Origin: Deltaproteobacteria bacterium
GTDB taxonomy: Bacteria > Desulfobacterota > Desulfobacteria > Desulfobacterales > UBA5852
Length of the DNA stretch: 64,000 nt
Assembly (NCBI GenBank): GCA_020444045.1
Contig: JAHLLS010000022.1
Coordinates: forward strand, 1-64,000
Direction: 5' to 3'
The position numbers and the translations under genes are program-made. This document shows, piece after piece, positions 25,501 to 33,861 of this stretch (positions are counted from its first letter, which is position 1; each line of letters opens with the position of its first letter). The notes beneath the pieces were generated by a model. That model was given only the letters and a program-made list of their open reading frames with translations. It searched no databases and was not told the DNA's origin.

Positions 25501-25633
25501 GATCCATGGCTTCGTCATACGGGGACAAAAGATCTTGATAGCGGATGGCCGCATCCGACATGGGGCGTGGGGAGGGGGGCGGCATGACCTGCCGATGGTG
25601 TTGCTTGGTCGGACAGGTTTTTGGTTTGGCCAT
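22553..25633 (-). CDS. PEP-synthase-like protein with C-terminal concanavalin-like domain
   Basis: 1026 residues. Residues about 130-420 match the pyruvate/ATP-binding domain of PEP synthase and PPDK (VGHKAAHLAAIGNMLNLPVP, AAVRSSAIGEDTEVSFAGQF, VDAQASGVVYTRNP). A mobile phosphohistidine domain follows, with RGVIATKGSAASHLASVARE and FGVPMIVDTG; the His equals the catalytic His. The TIM-barrel PEP-binding domain is not recognised; instead a divergent section and a C-terminal beta-sandwich (about 850-1020, HINGVPVMAYTADRPLGG) resembling LamG or 3-keto-disaccharide-hydrolase domains end the protein. GGGGAGA precedes the ATG at 25633. It may phosphorylate a substrate other than pyruvate. Confidence 0.75.
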   Translation of the reverse strand: MAKPKTCPTKQHHRQVMPPPSPRPMSDAAIRYQDLLSPYDEAMDLMAEFECIEHTSGAVDMDAIKRLYDRLQLAAQKTMVALGDLGDRRCGDLLKAHQQFDRHTTPLFHPALSLPEHPIQVSLKEIHTEMASFVGHKAAHLAAIGNMLNLPVPQGFVLTASAFDDFMTENELPGMIDAYLRDLSPDHPVLVDERCEAIRRLILDAPVPFRIESAIQDKLNQWQADQGQPVLAAVRSSAIGEDTEVSFAGQFATILNVPARSVLNAYKEVLASKYNSGAVLYRMRCGLDDRTTPMAVIIMAMVDAQASGVVYTRNPSQPEQTDLQISAIRGLGEYLMSGDSAPYAIGVCRRTGRITPHHAAHQSHWITTLPQGGTRLEPLSPKDQKHPPIDNASARCLADWGERLEQYFGSPQDVEWAIDSARHLHLLQSRSLGLDVPPPSEAADVLPLESLPVLHIGGRNACSGIVTGRLYHAGSVLSETIPADSILVIPKAGPEYASTVARVRGVIATKGSAASHLASVAREFGVPMIVDTGRATDRWIQGQRVTLYADKVSVYAGRIPTSVVRPSQPLSDPFESPPRRRLRALSNRITHSHHDPSDGQPQSDEAFTVHDLLKQARGFALETLHSRRTETGNPLQVIHWTGANAATDFNLHTASTPTGKSTGSQFLQAFWSGISWSHRKTATDRRLLIDGYAFIADTSLYVTMPFERQTSVLDVCQPSGNAPHHIRLRVVGGTGPYYHRCLRTRFLAEVLDELGFSLHINGSLLAASVAAGDWAHCLELLHQAGRLLSYGRKIDPMLIGPWALKDLRTIFMSADVTSPPATADLPSSFRTLCGHWRQATLNRRSVVVQDGAAVADTPMPPLQQLAGNRRSAYQTFLKQLYRDHFFPLTIATAPPINEGQIELAFNLLTGCQACAGGLAFGYRDPGHCFMLGLDAHHKCIILYEFIHGRRFKRLRKRYPVDRDRWHDLRLRLSGLSLQVHINGVPVMAYTADRPLGGQVGMWARADTVVVFDRLSIMSGTHQDIAF

Positions 25634-25839
25634 CGACATTCTCCCCAGCATAGGGCGGCTGAAAGGGTGCCCGGAACAAGAGCGGGGCGTTTAAAAAGCT
25701 GCGGTCCCTCATTCTTCTGAAGATAAGGCCTTTTTGTCAAATGATTTATGTGGAAACAGGGCTTGTCGGAACCGAGACAATCGCTTAAGATAGCGCGTAA
25801 CGGGCTTGGACCATCTTTGACGAATCATGGATACCGAAT

Positions 25840-26349
25840 ATGGTTGCGGATGAACTGAAAGAAGTCGTCGTATCACGCGAAGAGGCGACATTCTGGCTGG
25901 ATCGCTGGGGCTATTGGTGCAATGCCCACGGACGGTTTCAACACAAGAAGATTATCGACTACTTTCACGCCGCCATCGCAAGGGATGACAAAGGATATTT
26001 TGTTGCCCAGGTGAACGGGGATTGCCGTGAGAAGGTTTATTTCCGGTATGAAGACACGGCCCTGTTCGTTTTCGATGTTCTCCTGGATGACCGCCCAACC
26101 CTTGTCCTCAACACCCGGAAGCATATCCCGCTCGATCCCGATGCGCTGTATATCCATAACGATTACCTTTACATGCGCCAGGATAGCGATCTGATCAAGT
26201 TCAACGAACGCAGCATGCTGAAGATCAGCGCGCTGTTCGAACACGACGGGGACACCTGCTTCATTGCGATTGGGGGAGAGCGCAAGGCCATACGCGATCG
26301 CGATGCCGCCGTATCGCCCGGAGACGGCAAACGTCATCAGAATCCCTAA
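25840..26349 (+). CDS. DUF1285-like protein of unknown function
   Basis: 169 residues, soluble and rich in beta-strand patterns. The stretch LDRWGYWCNAHGRFQHKKII followed by ARDDKGYFVAQVNG and EKVYFRYEDTALFVFDVLLD resembles DUF1285 proteins. Similar proteins in sulfate reducers are sometimes named as transport permeases, but no membrane helix is visible here, so that name is not supported. It lies 48 bases before a small membrane protein gene on the same strand. Confidence 0.6.
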   Translation: MVADELKEVVVSREEATFWLDRWGYWCNAHGRFQHKKIIDYFHAAIARDDKGYFVAQVNGDCREKVYFRYEDTALFVFDVLLDDRPTLVLNTRKHIPLDPDALYIHNDYLYMRQDSDLIKFNERSMLKISALFEHDGDTCFIAIGGERKAIRDRDAAVSPGDGKRHQNP

Positions 26350-26397
26350 AAATGGCCCTGTCGTGGTAAATCCCAGATCTTGGAGAGGAGGCAACGG

Positions 26398-26766
26398 ATG
26401 AAATGGTTTATTTACCTGTTCAGCATGGTATGGATCGCGGCCGGTGGATGTCTTATTCTCTACACGGATCAGTGCCGTGACATCATGGGAAAAGCCTTCG
26501 CGCGAATGGGGCGGGTGCCCATGGCCGTGACGGCTGCCGTCATTGGCCTTTTACTGGTGCTGTCGGCCCGCGGGAGCGCGAACGCCGGTGTGATCCTCGT
26601 TATCGGCCTTCTGGCGATCGGCAAGGGGGCGGCCTTTTTCTGGAACCCCAATCAGATTTATGAAAAAACCCTGGGGTGGTGGTTGACGGATGCCGCCGAC
26701 CAGACCCATCGACTGGCCGGCATTATTGTCGTGGTTCTGGGGACGGCCCTGATCTCCTGGGCCTGA
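26398..26766 (+). CDS. Small four-helix membrane protein, unknown function
   Basis: 122 residues with about four hydrophobic segments (WFIYLFSMVWIAAGGCLILY, VTAAVIGLLLVLSA, GVILVIGLLAIGKGAAFFW, LAGIIVVVLGTALISW). GGAGAGGAGG lies just before the ATG at 26398. The stop overlaps the start of the TraB/GumN gene (ATGATGG junction), so both are translated together. No family function is known to me. Confidence 0.72.
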   Translation: MKWFIYLFSMVWIAAGGCLILYTDQCRDIMGKAFARMGRVPMAVTAAVIGLLLVLSARGSANAGVILVIGLLAIGKGAAFFWNPNQIYEKTLGWWLTDAADQTHRLAGIIVVVLGTALISWA

Positions 26767-27866
26767 TGGCGGCCATGCTTTTTTTTCAGCGAAATGATCA
26801 AACGTTTCAGACCGCTTCCCGAACCCGGTGGCAGTCGGGTCTCTTCTGTCTCAGCCGATCTGTCGGCAACCTATCCCTGCTGATCCTGATGCTGCTGGTT
26901 GTCCCCGTATCGGCCGACGATATCTATCGATGGCGGGATGCGGCCGGCGTCCTGCATTTTGCGGACAGCCCGCCCGCTTCCGGAAAAGCCGATCGGATTT
27001 CCTCCTCGACGGCCACCGACCTTTCCCGGATTCCGAAACCACAGCCTGCCGAAACCCTGTCGGATGGCCCGCCGGGCGGTGTTTTCTGGCGCATTGACAA
27101 TGATCGATCGGCGCCAAGTTTTCTTTTGGGAACGATTCATTCCGCCGACCCCAGGGTGCTGGACTGGTCCGCCGAAATCGATAGGGCACTGATGCAGACG
27201 GGCAGTTTCGTAATGGAAATGGAGTTGAATACGGACAGTTTTTTCAAGATCGGCAGTGCCGTGATGCTTACGGACGGCCATGATCTGGCCGCCCTTCTGG
27301 GAAAGTCGGATTACCAGCGTCTGGTGACGGCCATGGCGTCACATCCCGTGCCGGAAGGCATTTTTCGAAAAATGAAGCCGTGGGTGCTGCTGGCCTTTTT
27401 GAGTCAACCCGCAAACGGTAGCGGGGAATTCATGGATTTGCGCCTTTACCGGCAAGCGAAGGCCCAGGGGAAAGCGGTTTACGGGCTGGAAACAGCCGAG
27501 GAACAGGTGGCGGTTTTCGACGGGTTGCCGATCGAGGACCAGGTGGCGCTGCTGCGGTCGACGCTGGATCACCTGGCGGATCTGCCTGTGATGCTCGATC
27601 AGATGGTCGATACGTACCTGACCGGTGATTTGGCGGCGATTGCAGAGCTGGTCCAGTCATTGATGAAAAAGGACGGCAGCGAGCTTGAAACGCGATTTTT
27701 CCTGCGGCTGAACGACGAGCGCAACATCCGCATGGTAGCGCGAATAATGCCGCGCATTGAGCAGGGCGGCGCCTTTATTGCTGTTGGCGCCCTTCATCTG
27801 GCCGGACCGACCGGCATCGTTCAGCAGCTATCAGAGCGTGGATACCGGCTGAGTCCGGTGGAGTGA
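26766..27866 (+). CDS. TraB/GumN-family protein with N-terminal DUF4124-like segment
   Basis: 366 residues. After a long N-terminal extension a hydrophobic signal (SLLILMLLVVPVSA) precedes DDIYRWRDAAGVLHFADSPP, typical of the DUF4124 segment. From about 100 the TraB/GumN/PrgY fold follows: FLLGTIHSADPRVLDW, FVMEMELNTDS, YGLETAEEQVAVFDGLP and the closing FIAVGALHLAGPTGIVQQL with the conserved GxxH. Members are metal-dependent proteases or peptide processors. The protein is likely exported. It precedes a SurA-like isomerase by one base, consistent with an envelope-quality operon. Confidence 0.82.
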   Translation: MAAMLFFQRNDQTFQTASRTRWQSGLFCLSRSVGNLSLLILMLLVVPVSADDIYRWRDAAGVLHFADSPPASGKADRISSSTATDLSRIPKPQPAETLSDGPPGGVFWRIDNDRSAPSFLLGTIHSADPRVLDWSAEIDRALMQTGSFVMEMELNTDSFFKIGSAVMLTDGHDLAALLGKSDYQRLVTAMASHPVPEGIFRKMKPWVLLAFLSQPANGSGEFMDLRLYRQAKAQGKAVYGLETAEEQVAVFDGLPIEDQVALLRSTLDHLADLPVMLDQMVDTYLTGDLAAIAELVQSLMKKDGSELETRFFLRLNDERNIRMVARIMPRIEQGGAFIAVGALHLAGPTGIVQQLSERGYRLSPVE

Positions 27867-27867
27867 T

Positions 27868-28956
27868 ATGAAAATGAAATGTTTCGCACTGTTGCAAAGG
27901 ACCGTGGAGTGTGCCGGCAAAATCTTTCGGACCCAAAAGCTTCTCACAAAAGAAAGGCCACGTATAGCCTATGGAGCCTGCCATGGCGCGCGTCGAACCA
28001 TCGGCCTGACGTGCCTGGCGATGCTGATCGGAGCGTCCGCCGTGACAGCGCAAACCGCGGCGCCCGATCGGGGGCTCGACGAAATCGCCCGGGTGAACGG
28101 TGTTGTCATTACCCGTCGCGAGTTCCAGATCGAATACCGGCAGGCGGTCGATAAGCACGTGGATGAGGGGCAACCCGTCAATGAGGCCTATATTGCTCCG
28201 ATTCGCCGGGCCGTGATCCAGCGTATGGTCGAGGAGGAACTGTTATTTCAGGAGAGTAGACGCCTGGGAATCGTGGTGGCCCCCGAAGAGCTCGACGATC
28301 GCATTGCGGCGGCGCGCGCGCGATTCGATAGTGAAAGCGCGTTCGCCCAGGAGATCGCACGCCTGCATATGGACGAAAGCCAATACCGGCGTAAACTTGA
28401 TCGCCAGATGGCCATTGACCGGGTTATTGAACGCCAGGTGATGCCTTCCATCACGCTTTCCGAAGAGGAAATCCGCCAGTTTTACGATGCCAACCCGCAG
28501 CGTTTTAAAACGCCTGAGAAAATCCGGTTGAGCCATATCCTCATCCGCTTTGAGCCGGGGGAAAACACGGATAAGACCCAGGCGCGGCGCAAGATGGAAA
28601 CGATTGCGGCGCAATTGGCCCAGGGTGCGGATTTTTCGGATCTGGCCAAGGATTATTCTGAAGAACCCCGCCGGGAGCATGGCGGTGACTTGGGATATAT
28701 CGAACGTGGTCAAATACTGCCGCAACTGGAAACCGTTGCTTTTGAGCTGGCGGTTGGGGAGACCAGTCCCATATTGACCACGGGACATGGATTTCACCTC
28801 CTCCGTGTCACCGACCGCAAGCCGGGAAAAGTGACCATGTTCGAAGAAGCCCAACCCGAGATCCGGCAAACCCTTTTGCAATTAAAACGCGGTCAAGCGG
28901 TGAAGGCCTATGTCGATACCATCAGAAAAAAGGCGGATATCCGCGCGGCGCAATAG
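27868..28956 (+). CDS. Second SurA-like peptidyl-prolyl isomerase
   Basis: 362 residues. A long N-terminus with an internal hydrophobic stretch (GLTCLAMLIGASAVTAQ, about residues 46-62) acts as signal or anchor. SurA N-domain features follow (IARVNGVVITRREFQIEYRQ, QRMVEEELLFQESRRLGI), then a parvulin domain (RLSHILIRFEPG, FSDLAKDYSEEPRREHGGDL, GYIERGQILPQLETVAFEL, GHGFHLLRV). The gene begins one base after the TraB/GumN stop, with GGAG close to the ATG. It is a paralogue of the protein at 17.3 kb. Confidence 0.9.
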   Translation: MKMKCFALLQRTVECAGKIFRTQKLLTKERPRIAYGACHGARRTIGLTCLAMLIGASAVTAQTAAPDRGLDEIARVNGVVITRREFQIEYRQAVDKHVDEGQPVNEAYIAPIRRAVIQRMVEEELLFQESRRLGIVVAPEELDDRIAAARARFDSESAFAQEIARLHMDESQYRRKLDRQMAIDRVIERQVMPSITLSEEEIRQFYDANPQRFKTPEKIRLSHILIRFEPGENTDKTQARRKMETIAAQLAQGADFSDLAKDYSEEPRREHGGDLGYIERGQILPQLETVAFELAVGETSPILTTGHGFHLLRVTDRKPGKVTMFEEAQPEIRQTLLQLKRGQAVKAYVDTIRKKADIRAAQ

Positions 28957-29130
28957 CTACCCGTCGAGAATGCCTGAGGCCATCGACGCCCAGATTTTTT
29001 GAGATGATTTCCTTTCTGTCTTGCCATCAAACGAGAAATCCCCATCATTAGTCCATACACGGCAATCGCTGCCATGTGCACCCCTCGAACCGGCGGTTGG
29101 CGATCGATGAAACGGAAAGGACCCTCACGC

Positions 29131-30204
29131 ATGGTGGATATCGCCTCTTTGACCCGACAGGTGCGCCGAAATTGCACCTTGTCCGATGCGCGTTTTGCCG
29201 GACACTATTCCGTATGCGGATTGGTCATGCGGCTGCGTGATCTTTACAAGTGGGAGCATTCCCTGGACCCTTATGAAGAACATGCGGCGTCGCTAGTTCT
29301 GGATTGGATCGGCAGGAAAGAAACGCTGTGGGAAGCGCTGCAGGAAAGTAAATTTGACGATCTGGTTATCGACGGTCAGCGGATCGATCCATTCGATACC
29401 GAAGCAATCAACCGGCTGATCGAACCGTTGAATATTTTTTATGGCGCCGGATACGCCCACAGCCTGAAACCGTCTTTTCTGCTGGCTACCATCGACCGTA
29501 AAAGCGCTGTCAACGGACATCCGGTGGTTTTCCTGTCCAAGGAGATGGCCCGGGACCTGCTAACCCTCCCGGCCTTGACCCAGGATGACACCGTTGTGGT
29601 GCGACAATCAGCCGCAGGGCTCTATGTCTGGGACCGGATGCTGTATTTGAATCAATCCGGGCGGCCTTTCTTCCGGTTCGCCTTGTCGGCCTGCGGCATT
29701 GCTGAAAAAGATTTCGGTTCGCTGCGGCGTTGTCTCCCGGCGGTGACGCAAGCCTTGCACGATACCTTTCTGTATCACGAGATCGGGGAATTGTCCGACC
29801 GTTGCTTCAATCGCGACATTTGGCGAGACATCATTACCGCGCTGCCCCACACCCCGACGGAACTGCTGGTGCGCACGGTCAAGGATATTTTGGCGGACAC
29901 CGGCCCAAAAGGGACATTGCGCCATATCCGGAAAAACCAACAGGCCGCCGCCCTTGGGTTTTATGCCGCATTTTTGGACGGTTTAGGGAAGAAACTGTTT
30001 CCGGAAATTCGTGCCACTATCGCCGACTTCATAACGGATGGCGACTGGCAGTCGGTTGCGGCCATGGTGAGTGCCGTGCACCAGAAAGCTGAGACCATGG
30101 CACATGCGATCACCGCCCTCTATAGCGAGGGAACTCAGGACCACGATTCGGTTTGGGTGAATGAAACATTGAACCGCCTGTATATCGAACCGTTGACCGC
30201 CTGA
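29131..30204 (+). CDS. Hypothetical protein (Sfum_1244-like family)
   Basis: 357 residues, soluble, mostly helical. It resembles a protein family seen across sulfate reducers and syntrophs, with ASLTRQVRRNCTLSDARFAG near the start, a conserved GHYSVCGLVMRLRDLYKWE and YHEIGELSDRCFNRDIWRDI in the middle. No catalytic motif is clear, though YHEIGE could hold metal. AAAGGA stands 9 bases before the ATG at 29131; an ATG eight codons earlier lacks a ribosome site. The family name is from memory and is uncertain. Confidence 0.65.
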   Translation: MVDIASLTRQVRRNCTLSDARFAGHYSVCGLVMRLRDLYKWEHSLDPYEEHAASLVLDWIGRKETLWEALQESKFDDLVIDGQRIDPFDTEAINRLIEPLNIFYGAGYAHSLKPSFLLATIDRKSAVNGHPVVFLSKEMARDLLTLPALTQDDTVVVRQSAAGLYVWDRMLYLNQSGRPFFRFALSACGIAEKDFGSLRRCLPAVTQALHDTFLYHEIGELSDRCFNRDIWRDIITALPHTPTELLVRTVKDILADTGPKGTLRHIRKNQQAAALGFYAAFLDGLGKKLFPEIRATIADFITDGDWQSVAAMVSAVHQKAETMAHAITALYSEGTQDHDSVWVNETLNRLYIEPLTA

Positions 30205-30466
30205 TGGTGGTCGACGCCGGAAAATTAACTTTTTCTGAAACGTCCGATTTTGCTGGCCTAGTCCTTTTCTCCACAGTTGATTCTTACACCTCCCTGATGC
30301 TAAACTCTCTTCATTATCGAAGTATTCTCCATTAGCTTACCCAAAAATCTATCGTTGGATATCGAACTTACGAACCACCGCGGATCATGGTGCTGATCCC
30401 ATTCGCGCATCGCGGTGACGGGTTGCGGCGATTCATAGACCGTTACCCTGAGTTGGGAGGAAAGGG

Positions 30467-32161
30467 GTGCGTATGCGCACAGGAGCAGGGAAAGGGGCGG
30501 ACGTTGCGGCCATGGGGCTGCGAACATCGGTGCGGCCCGATGGTCGTTTTCGGGTAGCGCTCCACCAACCGTCGTATCGGGTGGCCAACCTGCGACCATA
30601 TGAACAAGTCTGTGAATTGGGGCGCTTCGACGACGGACGTCCGGTCACCAATCAAAAAAATTTCCCGGAAGGCGTGGTGGACGCCTTGGAAGCGGACCGC
30701 GTGTTTGAGATCGCGAATCCCTTTCCCTTTCGCGGAACAACGTATATTGGGAAAATTTGGGCCGACGATAAACGCCGCGATCCTTCCACCATCCGCCTGC
30801 CCCGGCGATCGGCTGTTTCCATGATGCAATGGCTCCGCGACCATTGCTCGGCGGCGGTGTCCACCACCACGACGCCGTCTGATTTGATCAAAACCATGCC
30901 GGGACCTGTCCAACTGGCGCTGGCTGTCAATTCCACCGATCCGGATGATCTGATTCTCCTGGCCGAGGCTGCCGGTGATTTTATATACGATACCGCCACC
31001 GGGTGTCCTGCTGGTTTGCGCTTCGCCAGACGATCGGACGGTTCCGTGCGCCCCCGGATTTATAATCGGACCCTTTTTGAAGCAGTGGCCAACAATGCTT
31101 ATTTACCAGATGACTACAAGGACGCCATGGTGCTGCGGCCCGGTGCGCAGGGTGGCAGCGCCATTGTCGGTGAATGGCGTGGGGAAAGCGGCAGTCATGT
31201 TTTCGAATATCTGCGCCGCAACAGCTATATTCCCTGGGGGCACTATGCGGCGAATATGGCCAACGACGCCGTCCGCTATCAGCCGGAAGCACTGACGATG
31301 GACGATATGATTGGTATGCGCCACCTCTATTACCAGCGGACCTACGTTCGTCTGGCGGAAATGATGGGGCTGCCACTGCCTACCATGCGACAGACACTGA
31401 AACTGCAAGACCTGGAGCGCCTGCGGCGTCAAATTCTGGCACGCTTTCACGATACCCGTCACGCCCATCAAATACCGTTTAACGGGGGGCTGTGGGGATG
31501 GAACCTGGGGTTCGATTATGCCCCCAGCCGATATCGCCTGCACGCCTCCCATCAGCAGGTTCATCAGCAGTATGCCCTCATCCCCCGCCACGCGTCCCCC
31601 GTCGAAGCTTCGACGAACGATGGCGCTCATTCGCTGCCGACCTATGCCTGCGGCGATCTGATTCATGAGTTTATCCGGGCCTATCGGGACGCGACCGGGG
31701 TGGATTTCTTCACGGCACATATCGAGGCCATTCACAACAATCAAAGGACCGATGGCCGTGCCACGGGTCCTCACGAACTGATCGTCCACAGGGACGAAAA
31801 CGTGATGCTTTTCGTGCCCAAGGCCCAGACCTCCCAGTGGGAGCTTCAACTGGTTACACTGGCACCGGTGGGCAATATTCTGGAAGCGGATGACGCCACA
31901 CGACGATCGCTGGACCGCGCCCTGCTGACGGCTGTGCAGACGCTGGGACGCATGGGCGCCAGAATGATCACCACCATCGAGTATGCCAAGCGATTCGATG
32001 CCGGCGATACGGGGCAGCACCTGTTGTACAGTTTTCTGCCGCGGCTGCCGGAATCCCCCGGCGCCTTCAGCGAGGCCCAGATGCGGTGGATTATTGGCCA
32101 TTATCCCGAAGATTTTGCCGCAGCCTGCCGGATGCACAGACCCGCTCTGCCATCGGAATAA
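30467..32161 (+). CDS. GalT/HIT-like nucleotidyltransferase-fold protein, divergent
   Basis: 564 residues. The segment LHASHQQVHQQYALIPR (about residues 356-372) looks like the histidine active site of galactose-1-phosphate uridylyltransferase and other HIT-superfamily enzymes (H-x-H-x-Q type). It is preceded by GLWGWNLGFDYAPS and followed by ENVMLFVPKAQTSQWELQLV, also like GalT's second half. The usual zinc ligands are not seen. The enzyme probably moves a nucleotide or phosphate group; the substrate is unknown. GGGAGG stands before GTG 30467; an ATG two codons on is an alternative. The preceding 262 bases show no feature. Confidence 0.55.
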   Translation: MRMRTGAGKGADVAAMGLRTSVRPDGRFRVALHQPSYRVANLRPYEQVCELGRFDDGRPVTNQKNFPEGVVDALEADRVFEIANPFPFRGTTYIGKIWADDKRRDPSTIRLPRRSAVSMMQWLRDHCSAAVSTTTTPSDLIKTMPGPVQLALAVNSTDPDDLILLAEAAGDFIYDTATGCPAGLRFARRSDGSVRPRIYNRTLFEAVANNAYLPDDYKDAMVLRPGAQGGSAIVGEWRGESGSHVFEYLRRNSYIPWGHYAANMANDAVRYQPEALTMDDMIGMRHLYYQRTYVRLAEMMGLPLPTMRQTLKLQDLERLRRQILARFHDTRHAHQIPFNGGLWGWNLGFDYAPSRYRLHASHQQVHQQYALIPRHASPVEASTNDGAHSLPTYACGDLIHEFIRAYRDATGVDFFTAHIEAIHNNQRTDGRATGPHELIVHRDENVMLFVPKAQTSQWELQLVTLAPVGNILEADDATRRSLDRALLTAVQTLGRMGARMITTIEYAKRFDAGDTGQHLLYSFLPRLPESPGAFSEAQMRWIIGHYPEDFAAACRMHRPALPSE

Positions 32162-32618
32162 CATCGCCGAATTCTCAATTTACGTCCCACAGCATGACGG
32201 TGAGTCATTTTCGGGGTGACAGCTTATCGTTCGCCTTTCGCGCGCTGATATCCCAAAAGTAGCGCAGCAGGCGCTCTTACCGTTTGGCGGGTCCATTGCC
32301 GGGACCGTTCATCTATTTGCGCACAGGCGATCCTTCCCTATCAAACAGGGGCCGCAGCGCGTGTATAAAATAGCACGTGGTGCACATCGGTATACGCTTT
32401 CTGCGCTTTCCCGTGTGTCAAAACCGTGGCATCCGCTCGCCAGCAACGATTTACCCCCCATCTCAAACCCCCATGGCTCGAGGAGGACGCGCGGATACGC
32501 GTGGACGGTGGCAAACGCAGTGGGGAGCACCCGGCAATAACGGCGAGGGCCGTTTTCAGGCGCAAATTTTGCAGAATTATCAAGCGAACGCGAGATATTT
32601 CTGAAAGGAGGCCAGCTT
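32162..32618. other. Non-coding stretch before the acyltransferase gene
   Basis: About 450 bases. Only the ribosome site AAAGGAGG (32604-32611) is clear. Several short GC-rich inverted repeats are present but none forms an RNA class I recognise. Confidence 0.45.
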
Positions 32619-33779
32619 ATGCCGCTACGACTGAAAATTGCACAATCGACAGCCGCCAAGGCCGCCGTTTATCGCTTTCGTCACCATGTATTTGTGGAAG
32701 AAGAGCGACGGTTTCAGCATGCGGGCAATCATATTATCGATCAGTACGACAGCTTTGCCGAAACGATCAACGTTCTGGCCTTCGATGGCGAGCAGCCCAT
32801 TGGCAGCATCCGCGTCATCATGGAAAATGACGTCGGGTTTCCCGCCGACGATTTCTATGATTTCACTGCTTTTCGCAGCACCCTGAAGGGCGCTTGTGCC
32901 TGCATCGGATGGCTGTGCTGCACCAAAAAATTCCGACGGCATCCTGGGTTGGTGGTGGGTCTCATCAAGATGTGTTTTCGTGAAATGCGCAAAAAAGGCG
33001 CCCGCCATGTCCTGGCGACGCTGCATCCGCCTGTCCTGCCGATGCTCGAACGGATTGTCGGCGCGCATGCGATCGGACCGGAATTTTACAGCGAGGAATT
33101 GCAGGTCGCCATGATTCCCGTGCATGTCGACCTCCACCAATTGCCGCCCGGCGGTCGGGAGACGTTTGATGACCCTTCCGATATGATTTTAGCCGATTCC
33201 AATGAGCGCCGTATCTACCGCAAAGGCGAAGTGGTGATTCGAAAGGGTGAGCCTGGTATAGAGGCGTTTTTAATGATGCGGGGTTCGGTGCGTGTCGTGG
33301 ACGAAGACCTCACTGAGGCCCTGCCAACGGAAAACCCCATGTTCGGGCCCGGCCAGATTTTTGGCGAGCTTTCACTGCTTGACGGCGGTCCACGGACATC
33401 TACGTTGGTGGCCAATTCCGCCGAAGCCGACGTGATGGTCTGGAAACGCGCCGAACTTCTCCAACAGCTGCGATCCAACCAGGAAAAAGCATTACGCATT
33501 CTCGAACTGCTGGGAACCCGCTTGCGGCATCAAATCGAGGGACGTCGCGACAACCCGCCCGTTTCACTGGCGGCCCGCATTCTGGTGGACAGTTCGCACC
33601 GCGGGGCGTTGCCGGTCGATAGGCAGTGGCTGAGTCGCCAGTGCGGTATCGGCGGTCATGCCTTTCAGGACATTATGGCATCGTGGGAGCGGGCGCACTG
33701 GATAACGACGGATCCGGAGAATGGATGTTTGGCGGTCAATGATCACGACCGCCTGATGGCGCAGATCGGGATGCCTTGA
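32619..33779 (+). CDS. N-acyltransferase (FeeM/LuxI-like GNAT) fused to cyclic-nucleotide-binding domain and HTH
   Basis: 386 residues. The first 190 resemble N-acyl amino acid synthase or autoinducer-synthase GNAT folds: VYRFRHHVFVEEERR, INVLAFDGEQPIGSIRVIME, CACIGWLCCTKKFRRHP and VVGLIKMCFREMRKKGARHV. Residues about 200-305 are a cNMP-binding fold (GEVVIRKGEPGIEAFLMMRG, FGPGQIFGELSLLDGGPRTS). The remainder is a Crp-type C-terminal region with a probable winged helix (VDRQWLSRQCGIGGHAFQDI). AAAGGAG precedes the ATG. It would attach an acyl chain to an amino group under nucleotide control. Its stop overlaps the next tiny ORF. Confidence 0.7.
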   Translation: MPLRLKIAQSTAAKAAVYRFRHHVFVEEERRFQHAGNHIIDQYDSFAETINVLAFDGEQPIGSIRVIMENDVGFPADDFYDFTAFRSTLKGACACIGWLCCTKKFRRHPGLVVGLIKMCFREMRKKGARHVLATLHPPVLPMLERIVGAHAIGPEFYSEELQVAMIPVHVDLHQLPPGGRETFDDPSDMILADSNERRIYRKGEVVIRKGEPGIEAFLMMRGSVRVVDEDLTEALPTENPMFGPGQIFGELSLLDGGPRTSTLVANSAEADVMVWKRAELLQQLRSNQEKALRILELLGTRLRHQIEGRRDNPPVSLAARILVDSSHRGALPVDRQWLSRQCGIGGHAFQDIMASWERAHWITTDPENGCLAVNDHDRLMAQIGMP

Positions 33780-33859
33780 TGATGACATTGACGATGGACG
33801 GGCTGGCGACCGAATTTGAGAAAATGATGCCGAAAGGCATGGACGAAGGGCAGAGATAA
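33779..33859 (+). CDS. 26-codon ORF bridging acyltransferase and E1-nitroreductase genes
   Basis: The ATG at 33779 overlaps the acyltransferase stop (TGATG), and the stop TAA ends two bases before the next gene. The peptide is MMTLTMDGLATEFEKMMPKG followed by MDEGQR, with an acidic-amphipathic look. Its tight packing suggests either a translational coupling device or a real peptide. No family is recognised and the peptide may not accumulate. Confidence 0.35.
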   Translation: MMTLTMDGLATEFEKMMPKGMDEGQR

Positions 33860-33861
33860 CG

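Noticed and set aside
25840..26349. Transport permease
   Set aside because: Similar proteins are sometimes labelled so, but this one has no hydrophobic helix.
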